From assembly GCA_902515185.1 (NCBI GenBank), contig CABXTN010000006.1, forward strand, positions 1 to 51,967: a stretch of DNA of 51,967 bases. The letters are read 5' to 3'. The translations under genes and the position numbers were made by a program. The stretch is from an uncultured Pelagibacteraceae bacterium. GTDB taxonomy: Bacteria; Pseudomonadota; Alphaproteobacteria; Pelagibacterales; Pelagibacteraceae. The notes beneath the pieces were generated by a model, which was not told the DNA's origin, made no database searches, and saw only the letters and a program-made list of their open reading frames with translations. Of the stretch, positions 39,308 through 48,750 are shown one piece after another. Position 1 is the first letter of the stretch, and each line of letters starts with the position of its first letter.

Positions 39308-41967
39308 TGAAGAATCATGTAATAAACTTTAATTCTAAAATTATAAAGAAGATAAAAAACCCAAAAAATTTTTTAGGTGGTAAAGGAGCTAATTTAGCCC
39401 AAATGGGAAAAATGGGTTTACCAGTTCCGCCAGGATTTACAATCTCAACTCAAGTTTGTGAATTTTTTTATAAAAATAAAAAAAAATTAAATAATAAAAT
39501 CTCAAAAGAAATTAAAAAAGAATTAAAAATTGTTGAAAAACTCACGGGTAAAAAATTTGGGGATTTGAATAATCCTTTATTAGTTTCTGTTAGATCTGGG
39601 GCCAGAGTTTCCATGCCGGGTATGATGGATACTATTTTGAACTTAGGACTTAATGATAAAACAGTCTTATCTCTGGCAAAAAAAACACATAATGAGAGAT
39701 TTGCAAAAGATAGTTATAGAAGATTCATACAAATGTATTCAAGTGTAGTGTTAAATGTAGAAAGTTATAACTTCGAAGAATTAATTGAAAATTATAAGCT
39801 AACAAAAGGAGTTTTATTAGATACAGAACTTAACGCCAAAGATTGGGACGACTTAATTCGAGATTTTAAAAATGTTGTAAAAGATAAAACAAAAAAAGAA
39901 TTTCCCCAAGATGTTCATCAACAGCTTTATGGCGCAATAAGTGCTGTCTTTCTATCCTGGGAAAGTCATAGAGCAAAAGTATACAGAAAATTAAATCAAA
40001 TACCCAGTCACTGGGGTACAGCTGTAAATGTGCAAGCAATGGTTTTTGGAAATATGGGTAATGACTGTGCAACTGGAGTAGTGTTTACTAGAGATCCATC
40101 AAGTGGAAATAATAACATTTATGGGGAATACCTAATTAATGCTCAAGGTGAAGATGTTGTAGCAGGTATTCGTACACCTCAACATATAACAAAAAAATCT
40201 AGAATTGAATCAAATGCAGAAGAGTTATCCATGGAAGAGGTAATGCCTAATGTATTTATAAAGTTAAAAAAAATACTTAAAGGTTTAGAAAAGTTTTACA
40301 AAGATATGCAAGATGTGGAATTTACAGTAGAGAATAATAAACTATGGATGCTACAAACTAGGTCTGGAAAGAGGACATCAAAGTCAGCTGTCAAAATTGC
40401 TGTTGATATGGTCAAAGAAAAATTAATTTCAAAAAAAGAAGCTATTTTAAGAATTGATCCAAATTCTTTAGATACATTGTTACATCCAACTTTGGATGAA
40501 AAAAGTAATATTGAAGTTATAGCAAAAGGGTTGCCAGCCTCTCCAGGAGCCGTAAGTGGTAAAGTTGTTTTTTCCTCAGATGAAGCGGAAAGATTAAATG
40601 GAATGATGCAAAATACAATTTTAGTAAGAATTGAAACTTCACCAGAAGATATACATGGAATGCATGCAGCAAAAGGAATTCTTACCTCAAGGGGAGGAAT
40701 GACCAGTCATGCAGCAGTTGTTGCAAGAGGTATGGGTAGACCATGTGTTTCAGGCTCTAGTGAAATTAATATTGATTATGAGAAATCTCTATTTAAAGCA
40801 AACAATATAGAGATTAAAGAAGGTGATGTAATTACAATTGATGGATCTACTGGGAGGATAATATTGGGTGAAGTAAAAACAGTTAAGCCTGAGATATCTG
40901 GAGATTTTTCTAAATTAATGAGTTGGGCAGATAAATTTAGAAAACTGAATGTAAGGACTAACTCTGAGACACCCTTAGATACAAAAACAGCAAGGGAGTT
41001 TGGCGCTGAGGGTATAGGTTTATGTAGAACTGAACATATGTTTTTTGATGAAGATAGAATTTTATCAGTAAGAGAAATGATACTATCAAAAACTTCAGAA
41101 GACAGGAATAAAGCTTTAACTAAGCTTTTACCCCATCAAAAAAAAGATTTTATAAAAATTTTTAAAATTATGAATGGATTACCTGTCACAGTTAGACTTT
41201 TAGATCCCCCTTTGCATGAATTTTTGCCCAAAAACCAGAAAGAAATTAAAGATGTATCGAATGCACTTAGTTTATCAATTAAAGAAATAGAATCTAGAAT
41301 AGGAGAGCTTCATGAACATAATCCAATGCTAGGTCATAGAGGATGCAGATTAGCAATTTCCTTTCCCGAAATTTATGAGATGCAATGTAGAGCTATTTTT
41401 GAAGCATTGGTTGAGTGTAAAAATAAAAGAATTAAATCAATTACACCCGAAATAATGATACCTTTAGTTTCGACTGAAGCAGAAATTGAGATAATGAAAA
41501 ATCTTGTTGATAGAGTTGCTAAACAGGTTCAAGAGGAGAATAAAATAAAGATCAACTACTTAGTTGGAACAATGATTGAACTGCCAAGAGCGGCAATTAA
41601 AGCAAAAGATATTGCAAAACATGCAGATTTTTTTAGTTTTGGAACTAATGACTTAACACAAACGACTTTTGGTATAAGTCGAGATGATAGTGGAAAGTTT
41701 TTAAATGATTACATAGAAAACAAAATTTTTGATATTGATCCTTTCATTTCTATTGATGAAGGAGTGGGTGATCTAATTGAAATAGCTACAATAAAAGGTA
41801 GAAAGCAAAACAAAAAAATTAAACTTGGAATATGTGGTGAACATGGAGGAGATCCTAAAAGTATTAATTTTTGCTCAAGAACAGGTTTAAATTATGTATC
41901 TTGTTCACCCTATAGAGTTCCAATTGCTAGACTTGCTGCTGCACAAGCTCAACTTAAAAAAAAATAA
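39307..41967 (+). CDS. ppdK: Pyruvate, phosphate dikinase
   Basis: Reversibly interconverts pyruvate, ATP and Pi with PEP, AMP and PPi. Motifs: the N-terminal nucleotide-grasp segment GGKGANLAQMGKMGLPVPPGFTI, RSGARVSMPGMMDTILNLG, the phosphohistidine H468 in SRGGMTSHAAVVARGMG, and the C-terminal PEP-domain Cys843 in LGICGEHGGDP. The 886-residue length is normal. The start is GTG overlapping the glyS stop. With the class I aldolase it points to a reversible, gluconeogenesis-capable triose pathway. Confidence 0.97.
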   Translation: MKNHVINFNSKIIKKIKNPKNFLGGKGANLAQMGKMGLPVPPGFTISTQVCEFFYKNKKKLNNKISKEIKKELKIVEKLTGKKFGDLNNPLLVSVRSGARVSMPGMMDTILNLGLNDKTVLSLAKKTHNERFAKDSYRRFIQMYSSVVLNVESYNFEELIENYKLTKGVLLDTELNAKDWDDLIRDFKNVVKDKTKKEFPQDVHQQLYGAISAVFLSWESHRAKVYRKLNQIPSHWGTAVNVQAMVFGNMGNDCATGVVFTRDPSSGNNNIYGEYLINAQGEDVVAGIRTPQHITKKSRIESNAEELSMEEVMPNVFIKLKKILKGLEKFYKDMQDVEFTVENNKLWMLQTRSGKRTSKSAVKIAVDMVKEKLISKKEAILRIDPNSLDTLLHPTLDEKSNIEVIAKGLPASPGAVSGKVVFSSDEAERLNGMMQNTILVRIETSPEDIHGMHAAKGILTSRGGMTSHAAVVARGMGRPCVSGSSEINIDYEKSLFKANNIEIKEGDVITIDGSTGRIILGEVKTVKPEISGDFSKLMSWADKFRKLNVRTNSETPLDTKTAREFGAEGIGLCRTEHMFFDEDRILSVREMILSKTSEDRNKALTKLLPHQKKDFIKIFKIMNGLPVTVRLLDPPLHEFLPKNQKEIKDVSNALSLSIKEIESRIGELHEHNPMLGHRGCRLAISFPEIYEMQCRAIFEALVECKNKRIKSITPEIMIPLVSTEAEIEIMKNLVDRVAKQVQEENKIKINYLVGTMIELPRAAIKAKDIAKHADFFSFGTNDLTQTTFGISRDDSGKFLNDYIENKIFDIDPFISIDEGVGDLIEIATIKGRKQNKKIKLGICGEHGGDPKSINFCSRTGLNYVSCSPYRVPIARLAAAQAQLKKK

Positions 41968-41977
41968 AATTGATCAA

Positions 41978-42805
41978 TTAAATCTCTAATTTAAGGTCAA
42001 TAGCAGAAATACTGTGAGTCAATCTACCAATTGAGATTCTATTAACACCGGTTGAGGCTATTTTTTTAACATTTTTAATATTCACATTTCCAGATGCCTC
42101 TGTTGCGAATTTTTTTCCTACAATCTTCAAACCTTTTCTTAAATCATTAATATTCATATTATCGAATAATACTACATCAAATTTAAGATCTATAATTTTT
42201 TTTAGTTGTTTTAAATTATCAATTTCAACAGTTATCTTTTTTTTATTATTTTTTGCACTCAAAATTAAATTTCTTAAATTAGAAGTAGCAATATGATTAT
42301 CTTTTATTAAATATTCATCACTCAAGTTAAACCTATGATTATGACCCCCGCCCAAACCCACAGAGTATTTTTGAAGAGCTCTTAGATTGGGTATAGTTTT
42401 TCTTGTACAACATATTTTTGTCTTCTTTCCAGCTTTTTTAACAAAAGTATCTGTCTTAGTAGCTATCCCTGAGACATGTGAAAGAAAGTTTAATGCAACT
42501 CTTTCACCTATTAATATACTTTTAGTATCTCCTTTAACAATTGCAATTAGCTCATTTTTTTTAATTCTAGATCCCTCTTTTTTTTTTATTTTAAAGGATA
42601 TATTTTTATTAACTAATTTAAAAACTTGTTTAGCTAAATCTAAACCCCCAATAATACCTTTTGAGTTTGATATTATTTTTGCCAAAGATTTTTTATTATT
42701 TTTGATGAGCTTTGATGTAATATCTCCTGATGGGTAAAGATCTTCTTTGAGAGCATCTTTACAAACTCTAAAAATATATTTTTTTGATAACTTAATTTTA
42801 GACAC
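41978..42805 (-). CDS. nadC: Nicotinate-nucleotide pyrophosphorylase (carboxylating)
   Basis: Turns quinolinate and PRPP into nicotinate mononucleotide. EDLYPSGDITS, ERVALNFLSHVSGIAT, CCTRKTIPNLRALQKYSVGLGGGHNHRFNLSD (in pieces near residues 131-162), VEIDNL, LFDNM and ATEASGNVN follow the family order in 275 residues. The start is a GTG 5 bp after the nadA stop. nadB is not in the window, so the iminoaspartate source is unknown here. Confidence 0.95.
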   Translation of the reverse strand: MSKIKLSKKYIFRVCKDALKEDLYPSGDITSKLIKNNKKSLAKIISNSKGIIGGLDLAKQVFKLVNKNISFKIKKKEGSRIKKNELIAIVKGDTKSILIGERVALNFLSHVSGIATKTDTFVKKAGKKTKICCTRKTIPNLRALQKYSVGLGGGHNHRFNLSDEYLIKDNHIATSNLRNLILSAKNNKKKITVEIDNLKQLKKIIDLKFDVVLFDNMNINDLRKGLKIVGKKFATEASGNVNIKNVKKIASTGVNRISIGRLTHSISAIDLKLEI

Positions 42806-42810
42806 AGAAT

Positions 42811-43800
42811 TTATCTGCCTATCTTTGTCATTCTCTCAACCGATTTTCTTGCTTTTTCTATTGTTTTATTACTCATTAAAATCTCATTAGTTTCGTGTTT
42901 TAAACATTCTAAAATTTTAGGCAGAGTAATTCTTTTCATGTGAGGACACAAATTACACGGTCTTATAAACTGAACATTTGGATTATCAATTTGTACATTA
43001 TCACTCATGGAACATTCTGTTACCATCATTACTTTTTCAGGCTGATTATCCTTAACATATTTTATCATCCCACTTGTTGACCCAGCAAAATCACTCGCAT
43101 TAATTACGTCTGGAGGACATTCAGGGTGGGCAATAATTTTAATTCCAGGATTGTTCTTTCGAATTTGATTAATTTCTTCATCATTAAACTGTTCGTGAAC
43201 TTCGCAAGTTCCTTTCCATGAAATAATCTCAACATCTGTTTGTGATGCTACATATTTTGCAAGATAATCATCTGGTAAAAAAATAACTTTTTTCACCTCT
43301 AGAGAATTTACAATTTTTACTGCATTTGCAGAAGTACAACACACATCTGTTTCTGCTTTTACATCAGCAGAGGTATTTACATATGAAACTACCGGAACTC
43401 CTGGATATTTCTTTTTGAGATTTCTTACATCGTCACCTGTTATTGAAGATGACAGTGAACAACCAGCTTGCATATCAGGGAGAAGAACTTTTTTTTTAGG
43501 ACTCATTAGTTTTGCAGTTTCTGCCATGAAGTGTACTCCACACATCACTATTATATCAGCTTTAGTTTTTGCTGCCTCTATAGCAAGCGCAAGAGAGTCA
43601 GCGGAAAAATCAGAAATACCATGATATATTTCAGGTGTTTGGTAATTGTGAGCAAGAATAACAGCATTTTTTTCTTTTTTAAGTTTATTAATTTCATAGA
43701 TATAAGGGGCATGCGTAGACCATTCAATTTCAGGCATAGTCCTTGAAATTTTCTGATAAATTGTGTCAGTTGCTTTTTTTATTTCTGCGTTAAATTCCAT
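42811..43800 (-). CDS. nadA: Quinolinate synthase
   Basis: Condenses iminoaspartate with dihydroxyacetone phosphate using a 4Fe-4S cluster. The likely cluster cysteines are C114 (DMQAGCSLSSS), C199 (GTCEVHEQF) and C285 (CNLCPHMKRI), matching the spacing of characterised NadA proteins. ILAHNYQTPEI and HPECPP are also present. Length is 329 residues. It diverges from tRNA-Leu across 57 bp and is followed by nadC. Confidence 0.96.
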   Translation of the reverse strand: MEFNAEIKKATDTIYQKISRTMPEIEWSTHAPYIYEINKLKKEKNAVILAHNYQTPEIYHGISDFSADSLALAIEAAKTKADIIVMCGVHFMAETAKLMSPKKKVLLPDMQAGCSLSSSITGDDVRNLKKKYPGVPVVSYVNTSADVKAETDVCCTSANAVKIVNSLEVKKVIFLPDDYLAKYVASQTDVEIISWKGTCEVHEQFNDEEINQIRKNNPGIKIIAHPECPPDVINASDFAGSTSGMIKYVKDNQPEKVMMVTECSMSDNVQIDNPNVQFIRPCNLCPHMKRITLPKILECLKHETNEILMSNKTIEKARKSVERMTKIGR

Positions 43801-43857
43801 ATAATAAATCTATCAACTTGAAAGATAATTGTCATTCACTTATTCTGCCGCACAATT

Positions 43858-43943
43858 GCGGCCATGCTGAAATTGGTAGACAGGCACGGTTGAGGGCCGT
43901 GTGAGCCTAGCTCATGTGAGTTCAAATCTCACTGGCCGCACCA
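43858..43943 (+). tRNA. tRNA-Leu (GAG)
   Basis: An 86-nt class II tRNA with encoded CCA. The acceptor stem is GCGGCCA/TGGCCGC, the D loop contains AAATTGGTAGACA, and the anticodon stem CACGG/CCGTG encloses TTGAGGG, giving anticodon GAG. A long variable arm and a T loop TTCAAAT complete it. A GCCGCA upstream (43847-43852) can pair with its first bases. ygfZ ends 5 bp away on the other strand. Confidence 0.96.
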
Positions 43944-43948
43944 GTAAC

Positions 43949-44836
43949 TTAATTAAGCCATTCAGGCTTTAATATTTTTATTTTTCCTTTGCCACAATCA
44001 AACTCTTTGTTGAAATCAAATAATATGCTTTTGAACTTTAATAGACCAAACGGGTAGCTATCACCGATTAGAACCTTTCCTAATTCTTCTCCATTAGATT
44101 TAATTTGGTCATTATCATAAATAACACCTTTAGTAACTTTTAGTGGAAAAAGTCTTTTTGATAGTTTTTCTTTCAATTTTATTCTTGCAGTATTTTCTTG
44201 TCCTATAAAACATCCTTTTTTAAAATCAATTGCATTAAGTTCTTCCAAATTATATTCAGCAGCAAATAATTTGTTCTGAAGCTTATGTGTGTTTATTTGA
44301 GGAATTCCAATTTTAAAACTGTAATCGTAATAATCTTTACTATTAGAAGCCTTTAAATTTAAATTTTTTATAGACATGTAAAGTTTTTCTAAGTTAATAA
44401 TTAGCCTTCCTCCTAAGCAGATATTTCTAGGATCAAATATGAGTGGATCTTCTTTTAATTTAGTGGTTACACCAGGCTTAATTGAAATATTTTCAAAACT
44501 TGAAAATTTTTCTTTAGTTATCACAGCAACAATAAATTCATTACTGAGATTTAATATTTCAATTTTTGATCTGAGCTTATAAAGATTTAATTGTTTTTGT
44601 AGATTTTCAATTTGCTGTTTTTCACAATCTAAGAAAAAACCATTTTTATGTTTAGCGATTATAAAGTCAAAGAGATATTTTCCCTGGGGTGTTAATAAAG
44701 ATGCATAACAGCTGAAATTATCAGAAACTTTGTTAATATCGTTAGTGATAATATTTTGTAAAAATTCTTTACAGTCTTTACCGTTTATATAAAGAATACC
44801 TCGGTCATCTAATGTATATATTTTGTTAATATTCAT
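43949..44836 (-). CDS. ygfZ: YgfZ/GcvT-domain folate-binding protein
   Basis: Folate-dependent helper in iron-sulfur cluster assembly or repair, related to GcvT. The diagnostic K207-G-C-F-I-G-Q-E motif is intact, with the family's key Cys209. I chose the ATG at 44836 (MNINKIYTLDDRG, 295 residues) because the 21 codons further upstream are not family-like and would nearly fill the 43-bp spacer to the divergent dihydroorotase gene. The window's NadA and ferredoxin are iron-sulfur proteins that such a factor could serve, but that link is inference. Confidence 0.88.
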   Translation of the reverse strand: MNINKIYTLDDRGILYINGKDCKEFLQNIITNDINKVSDNFSCYASLLTPQGKYLFDFIIAKHKNGFFLDCEKQQIENLQKQLNLYKLRSKIEILNLSNEFIVAVITKEKFSSFENISIKPGVTTKLKEDPLIFDPRNICLGGRLIINLEKLYMSIKNLNLKASNSKDYYDYSFKIGIPQINTHKLQNKLFAAEYNLEELNAIDFKKGCFIGQENTARIKLKEKLSKRLFPLKVTKGVIYDNDQIKSNGEELGKVLIGDSYPFGLLKFKSILFDFNKEFDCGKGKIKILKPEWLN

Positions 44837-44879
44837 AATTGATTTAAAATTAATTATAATATAGTTAGTTTTTTTAGAA

Positions 44880-46190
44880 ATGTTAGATCTTATAATCAAA
44901 AATGGTAGTTGTTTTATTGATGGTAAACTTCAAAAGAAAGATATAGGGGTCACAAAAGGTAAAATTATAAATATTAGCGATTCTATCTCTGAAGAGGCCA
45001 ATATAGTATATGATGCGTTAAGCCAGACTGTCTTACCAGGATGCATAGATACTCAAACTCATTTTAGAGAACCAGGCTCAACTGATACTGAAGATCTTCA
45101 CTCTGGAAGTAAAGCGGCAGTAGCAGGTGGTATCACAGCAGTATTTGAAATGCCAAATACCAACCCTCCAACTTCTAGCAAAAAAGAATTTCAAAGAAAG
45201 TTAGACCTTGCAAAAAATAGAATGTATTGCAATTATGCTTTTTATTTTGGGGCGACAGCTAATAACTCAAACGAACTAGCAGATTTAAAAAATCTTGAGG
45301 GATGCTGTGGAATCAAACTTTTTGCAGGCTCTTCAACTGGTAACCTCTTAGTTGCAAATGAGGAAGATATTGATAAGGTTTTTCAAAATAGCTCCAAAGT
45401 GGTAGCAGTTCATTCTGAAGACGAGGAAATTTTGAATAAGAATAAAAAATTAATTAAAAGTGGAGATGTCCACTCACATCCAGTTTGGAGAAGTGAGGAA
45501 TGCGCCATGTCTTCTACAAGAAGAATAGTTAAAATTGCAGAAAGACATAATAAAAAAGCTCACGTTCTTCATGTTTCTACTAAGCAAGAGGTAGACTTTT
45601 TATCTCAGCACAAAGGTAATATCACTTTTGAGATTACACCCCAGCATTTAACAATTTTTGCTCCAGATTGTTATGATAAGTTAGGTACATACGCACAGAT
45701 GAATCCTCCTATTCGAGACAAATCTCACTACGATAAATTGTGGTACGCAGTTAAAAAAAATCTTAATGACACTATAGGATCAGATCATGCACCTCATTTA
45801 AAAGTGAATAAAGACAAAGAATACCCAAATTCACCATCAGGCATGCCAGGTGTACAAACCTTAATGACAGTTATGTTAGATCATGTAAACAATGAAAATT
45901 TATCATTAAATCAATTAATTAAACTAGTTTGTGAAAATCCAATTAAAATTTTTGGAATAAAAAATAAAGGACTCATAAAAGAAGGCTTTGACGCAGATTT
46001 TACGATAGTTGATATGAATAAAAAAATTATAATAAAAAATGATAATATAGAAAGTAAATGTGGATGGACTCCATTTAATGGCTCTGAATTTAAAGGGACT
46101 CCTGTTGCAACTATTATTAATGGAAAAATAAAAATGAAAGAAGGTAAAATTATTGGAGAACCAGAGGGAACGCCCTTAGAATTCAATTAA
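44880..46190 (+). CDS. pyrC: Dihydroorotase (amidohydrolase family)
   Basis: Cyclises carbamoyl-aspartate to dihydroorotate in pyrimidine synthesis. The binuclear-site pattern is largely there: D57-T-Q59-T-H61-F-R in the first strand, carboxylated-lysine candidate K146 (GIKLFAGSS), H178 (VHSED), H231 (HVLHVST) and D302 (SDHAPH). The first His of the usual DxHxH is Gln59. The substrate Arg63 and the FEMPNTNPP segment are kept. At 436 residues it is the long AllB/class I-like type. An allantoinase or hydantoinase role is possible, but I think dihydroorotase is more likely. Confidence 0.82.
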   Translation: MLDLIIKNGSCFIDGKLQKKDIGVTKGKIINISDSISEEANIVYDALSQTVLPGCIDTQTHFREPGSTDTEDLHSGSKAAVAGGITAVFEMPNTNPPTSSKKEFQRKLDLAKNRMYCNYAFYFGATANNSNELADLKNLEGCCGIKLFAGSSTGNLLVANEEDIDKVFQNSSKVVAVHSEDEEILNKNKKLIKSGDVHSHPVWRSEECAMSSTRRIVKIAERHNKKAHVLHVSTKQEVDFLSQHKGNITFEITPQHLTIFAPDCYDKLGTYAQMNPPIRDKSHYDKLWYAVKKNLNDTIGSDHAPHLKVNKDKEYPNSPSGMPGVQTLMTVMLDHVNNENLSLNQLIKLVCENPIKIFGIKNKGLIKEGFDADFTIVDMNKKIIIKNDNIESKCGWTPFNGSEFKGTPVATIINGKIKMKEGKIIGEPEGTPLEFN

Positions 46191-46193
46191 GAT

Positions 46194-46838
46194 TTAATTA
46201 TTATATTTTTTACAAATAAAAATATCTTGCTCAATATCCCATTCGAATTCGTTTTTCATACACCAATCAACTAAGTAATTTTTTTTTGGATAATTTTGAA
46301 ATTGATCGTTAAAAAGTCTAATGTCATCAATCAAAATATTTACTTTATTAAATTTTTTTAAGTGAACTTCGATTGAATATAATTCTTTTTTAATTGGAGT
46401 TGCATTTTTTTCTTCCCCAAAAGTTTTAATATTTTTTATATGATCATGACAGAGATGTGCATCTAGATAAATACAAATATTTTTATAACCAATAAGTTTT
46501 TGGACTGAATTCTCAAGAATATCTTCACTTTTTCCAAAGACTAATTCTACATTTTTAAGATGAACTAATTTTTTTTTTGCTAAATCGTATAAACTCTTAT
46601 CAGCTTCAATTGAGATTGTTTTTTTTGATATTTTTGATAAGATCTTCGTAGTTTCACCATAATATGTTCCGGTCTCTATCCATGCTGAATTTTCAAGATT
46701 ATTATTTTGAATAATCATATGTTTAATAAATTCAGGAGAAGGTGGCGTAAAGTTTCTTTTCCTCCAATTTTTAATTTGCTTTTGATTTTTTAGTAGCCAC
46801 AAAATATTTTTAAAAGTATTTATTTTCAATTTGTTCAA
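46194..46838 (-). CDS. SAM-dependent methyltransferase-like protein, substrate unknown
   Basis: The 214-residue protein has a Rossmann-type start IETGTYYGETTKIL (residues 54-67), then ISIEADKSLYDLAKKK (acidic residue ending strand 2), VELVFGKSEDIL, a YLDAH segment near residue 130 and IDDIRLF. That order resembles small class I methyltransferases found near polysaccharide genes. I cannot name a substrate. It ends 3 bp from pyrC and starts 2 bp after the acyl-CoA synthetase stop, so it is probably co-transcribed with the latter. Confidence 0.6.
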   Translation of the reverse strand: MNKLKINTFKNILWLLKNQKQIKNWRKRNFTPPSPEFIKHMIIQNNNLENSAWIETGTYYGETTKILSKISKKTISIEADKSLYDLAKKKLVHLKNVELVFGKSEDILENSVQKLIGYKNICIYLDAHLCHDHIKNIKTFGEEKNATPIKKELYSIEVHLKKFNKVNILIDDIRLFNDQFQNYPKKNYLVDWCMKNEFEWDIEQDIFICKKYNN

Positions 46839-46840
46839 AA

Positions 46841-48730
46841 CTATTTTAAAATGTTATTTTTGATTAAATCATCCTTAATTTCATCTAGAATTTTTGGGTC
46901 ATCAATTGTTGCTGGCATTTTATATTCTTCTTTATCAGCTATTTTTCTCACTGTTCCTCTTAGTATTTTGCCAGATCTTGTTTTAGGAAGTCTTTTTACA
47001 ACAATAGCTATTTTAAATGCTGCAACAGGGCCAATTTTGTCCCTTACCATTTTTATACATTCTTTAGAAATAGTTTCATTATCCTGATCAACTCCAGCTT
47101 TTAAGGTTAATAAACCAATTGGTAATTGTCCTTTAAGTTTATCAGCTATACCAATCACGGCGCATTCGGCAACAGATTTGTGTTCAGATAAAACTTCTTC
47201 AATTGCTCCTGTAGATAGTCTGTGACCAGCTACATTAATAATGTCATCCGTACGTGACATGATCCAGATATAACCATCCTCATCAATATGTCCTGCATCA
47301 TAAGTTTGATAATAACCTTTATAATTTGACATATAGTTATCTTTGTATCTTTTATCTGCATTCCACAAAGTTGGGAAAGTCCCTGGAGGAAGTGGAAGTT
47401 TTACAACTATATCTCCCATCTCATTTGGTTTAGCAATAGTTTGATCTGGTTTAATTATCTTTACATCATAGCCTGGTACTGCTTTACAAGCAGAGCCATA
47501 TTTTGTTTTCATCATTTCTATTCCAGTGCAATTAGAACTGATAGCCCAACTAGTTTCTGTTTGCCACCAATGATCAATAACTGGAACTTTTAATAAATTT
47601 TCAGCCCATTTGATAGTATCTGGATCTGCTCTTTCTCCAGCTAAAAATAAAGATTTAAAAGAACTTAAATCATATTTAGAAAAAAATTTTCCATCAGGAT
47701 CTTCTTTTTTAATTGCCCTAAAGGCTGTAGGCGCAGTGAATAAAGATTTAATTTTATATTCAGATATTACTCTCCAAAAAACCCCAGCATCTGGAGTTCC
47801 AACAGGTTTACCCTCGAATAGTAGAGTGGTACATCCTTTAAACAGTGGTGCATAAACTATATATGAGTGACCTACAATCCACCCAATATCACTTGCAGAC
47901 CACCAAATATCTTCTTGATTAATATTATAAATATTTTTCATAGTCCATTTAAGAGCTACAATATGGCCGCCGATATCTCTCACAATACCTTTCGGAATCC
48001 CTGTTGTTCCCGAAGTATAAAGAATATATGCATAATCATTTGAATTCATTTCAACACAATCTGTATCTTTGGCATTAGCTAAACTTTCATCCCAACTTAT
48101 CTCGAGAGGTGAATTTAATTTTATTTCATTACCTTTTCTTTGATAAAAAATAACTTTTTGTAACTTATGTTTTGCTAATTTAAGAGCTCCATCTACTAGA
48201 GGTCTGTATTCAACTATTCTTCCAGGTTCAAATCCACATGATGCAGTTACCAAAATTTTTGCTTTACTATCATCTATACGACTAGCTAGTTCATTTGACG
48301 CAAATCCACCAAATACAACCGAGTGTATTGCGCCTATTCTACCGCATGCGAGCATCGCAATAACTGCTTCTGGTACCATGGGCATATAAATTACAACTCT
48401 ATCTCCTTTTTCAACACCTTGATTTTTGAGTGCCCCGGCAAATTTAGAAACTCTTTTCCTCAATTCATTGAAAGTTAATTTTGACTTATTCCCTGTAATG
48501 GGGCTATCATAAATTAGGGCTGTTTTATCTCCTAAACCATTATCTATGTGCAAGTCTACTGCATTATAACAAGTATTAGTTTTGCCATCCTCATACCATT
48601 TGTAAAATGGGGATTTTGAGCTATTAAGGATTTTTGTTGGTTTCTTAAACCAAAAAATATCATCTGATAATGATTTCCAAAATTCTTCAGGATTTTTAAT
48701 TGATTTTTCGTAAATATCTTTAAAACTCAT
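46841..48730 (-). CDS. prpE: Acetyl/propionyl-CoA synthetase (PrpE-like)
   Basis: AMP-forming acyl-CoA synthetase of 629 residues, the length of PrpE rather than Acs (about 650). Key motifs are the P-loop YTSGTTGIPKG, DIWWSASDIGWIVGHSYIVY, EYKIKSLFTAPTAFRAIKKEDP, DHWWQTETSWAI, and the C-terminal RTRSGKILRG-type segment (TRSGKILRG) with the acetylatable Lys. The EYKI..LFTAPTA segment is closer to propionyl-CoA synthetases, but acetate use is possible. It diverges from the proteorhodopsin gene across 217 bp. Confidence 0.87.
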   Translation of the reverse strand: MSFKDIYEKSIKNPEEFWKSLSDDIFWFKKPTKILNSSKSPFYKWYEDGKTNTCYNAVDLHIDNGLGDKTALIYDSPITGNKSKLTFNELRKRVSKFAGALKNQGVEKGDRVVIYMPMVPEAVIAMLACGRIGAIHSVVFGGFASNELASRIDDSKAKILVTASCGFEPGRIVEYRPLVDGALKLAKHKLQKVIFYQRKGNEIKLNSPLEISWDESLANAKDTDCVEMNSNDYAYILYTSGTTGIPKGIVRDIGGHIVALKWTMKNIYNINQEDIWWSASDIGWIVGHSYIVYAPLFKGCTTLLFEGKPVGTPDAGVFWRVISEYKIKSLFTAPTAFRAIKKEDPDGKFFSKYDLSSFKSLFLAGERADPDTIKWAENLLKVPVIDHWWQTETSWAISSNCTGIEMMKTKYGSACKAVPGYDVKIIKPDQTIAKPNEMGDIVVKLPLPPGTFPTLWNADKRYKDNYMSNYKGYYQTYDAGHIDEDGYIWIMSRTDDIINVAGHRLSTGAIEEVLSEHKSVAECAVIGIADKLKGQLPIGLLTLKAGVDQDNETISKECIKMVRDKIGPVAAFKIAIVVKRLPKTRSGKILRGTVRKIADKEEYKMPATIDDPKILDEIKDDLIKNNILK

Positions 48731-48750
48731 AATTATTATAACTGATTCAA

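Noticed and set aside
44837-44899. Upstream 21-codon extension of ygfZ
   Set aside because: It would overlap the start of the dihydroorotase gene head to head and does not look like YgfZ; the ATG at 44836 is preferred.
48735-48740. TATAAT on the minus strand as the -10 box of the acyl-CoA synthetase
   Set aside because: It would place the transcription start at or inside the start codon (48730) and lacks a good -35 at 16 to 18 bp.
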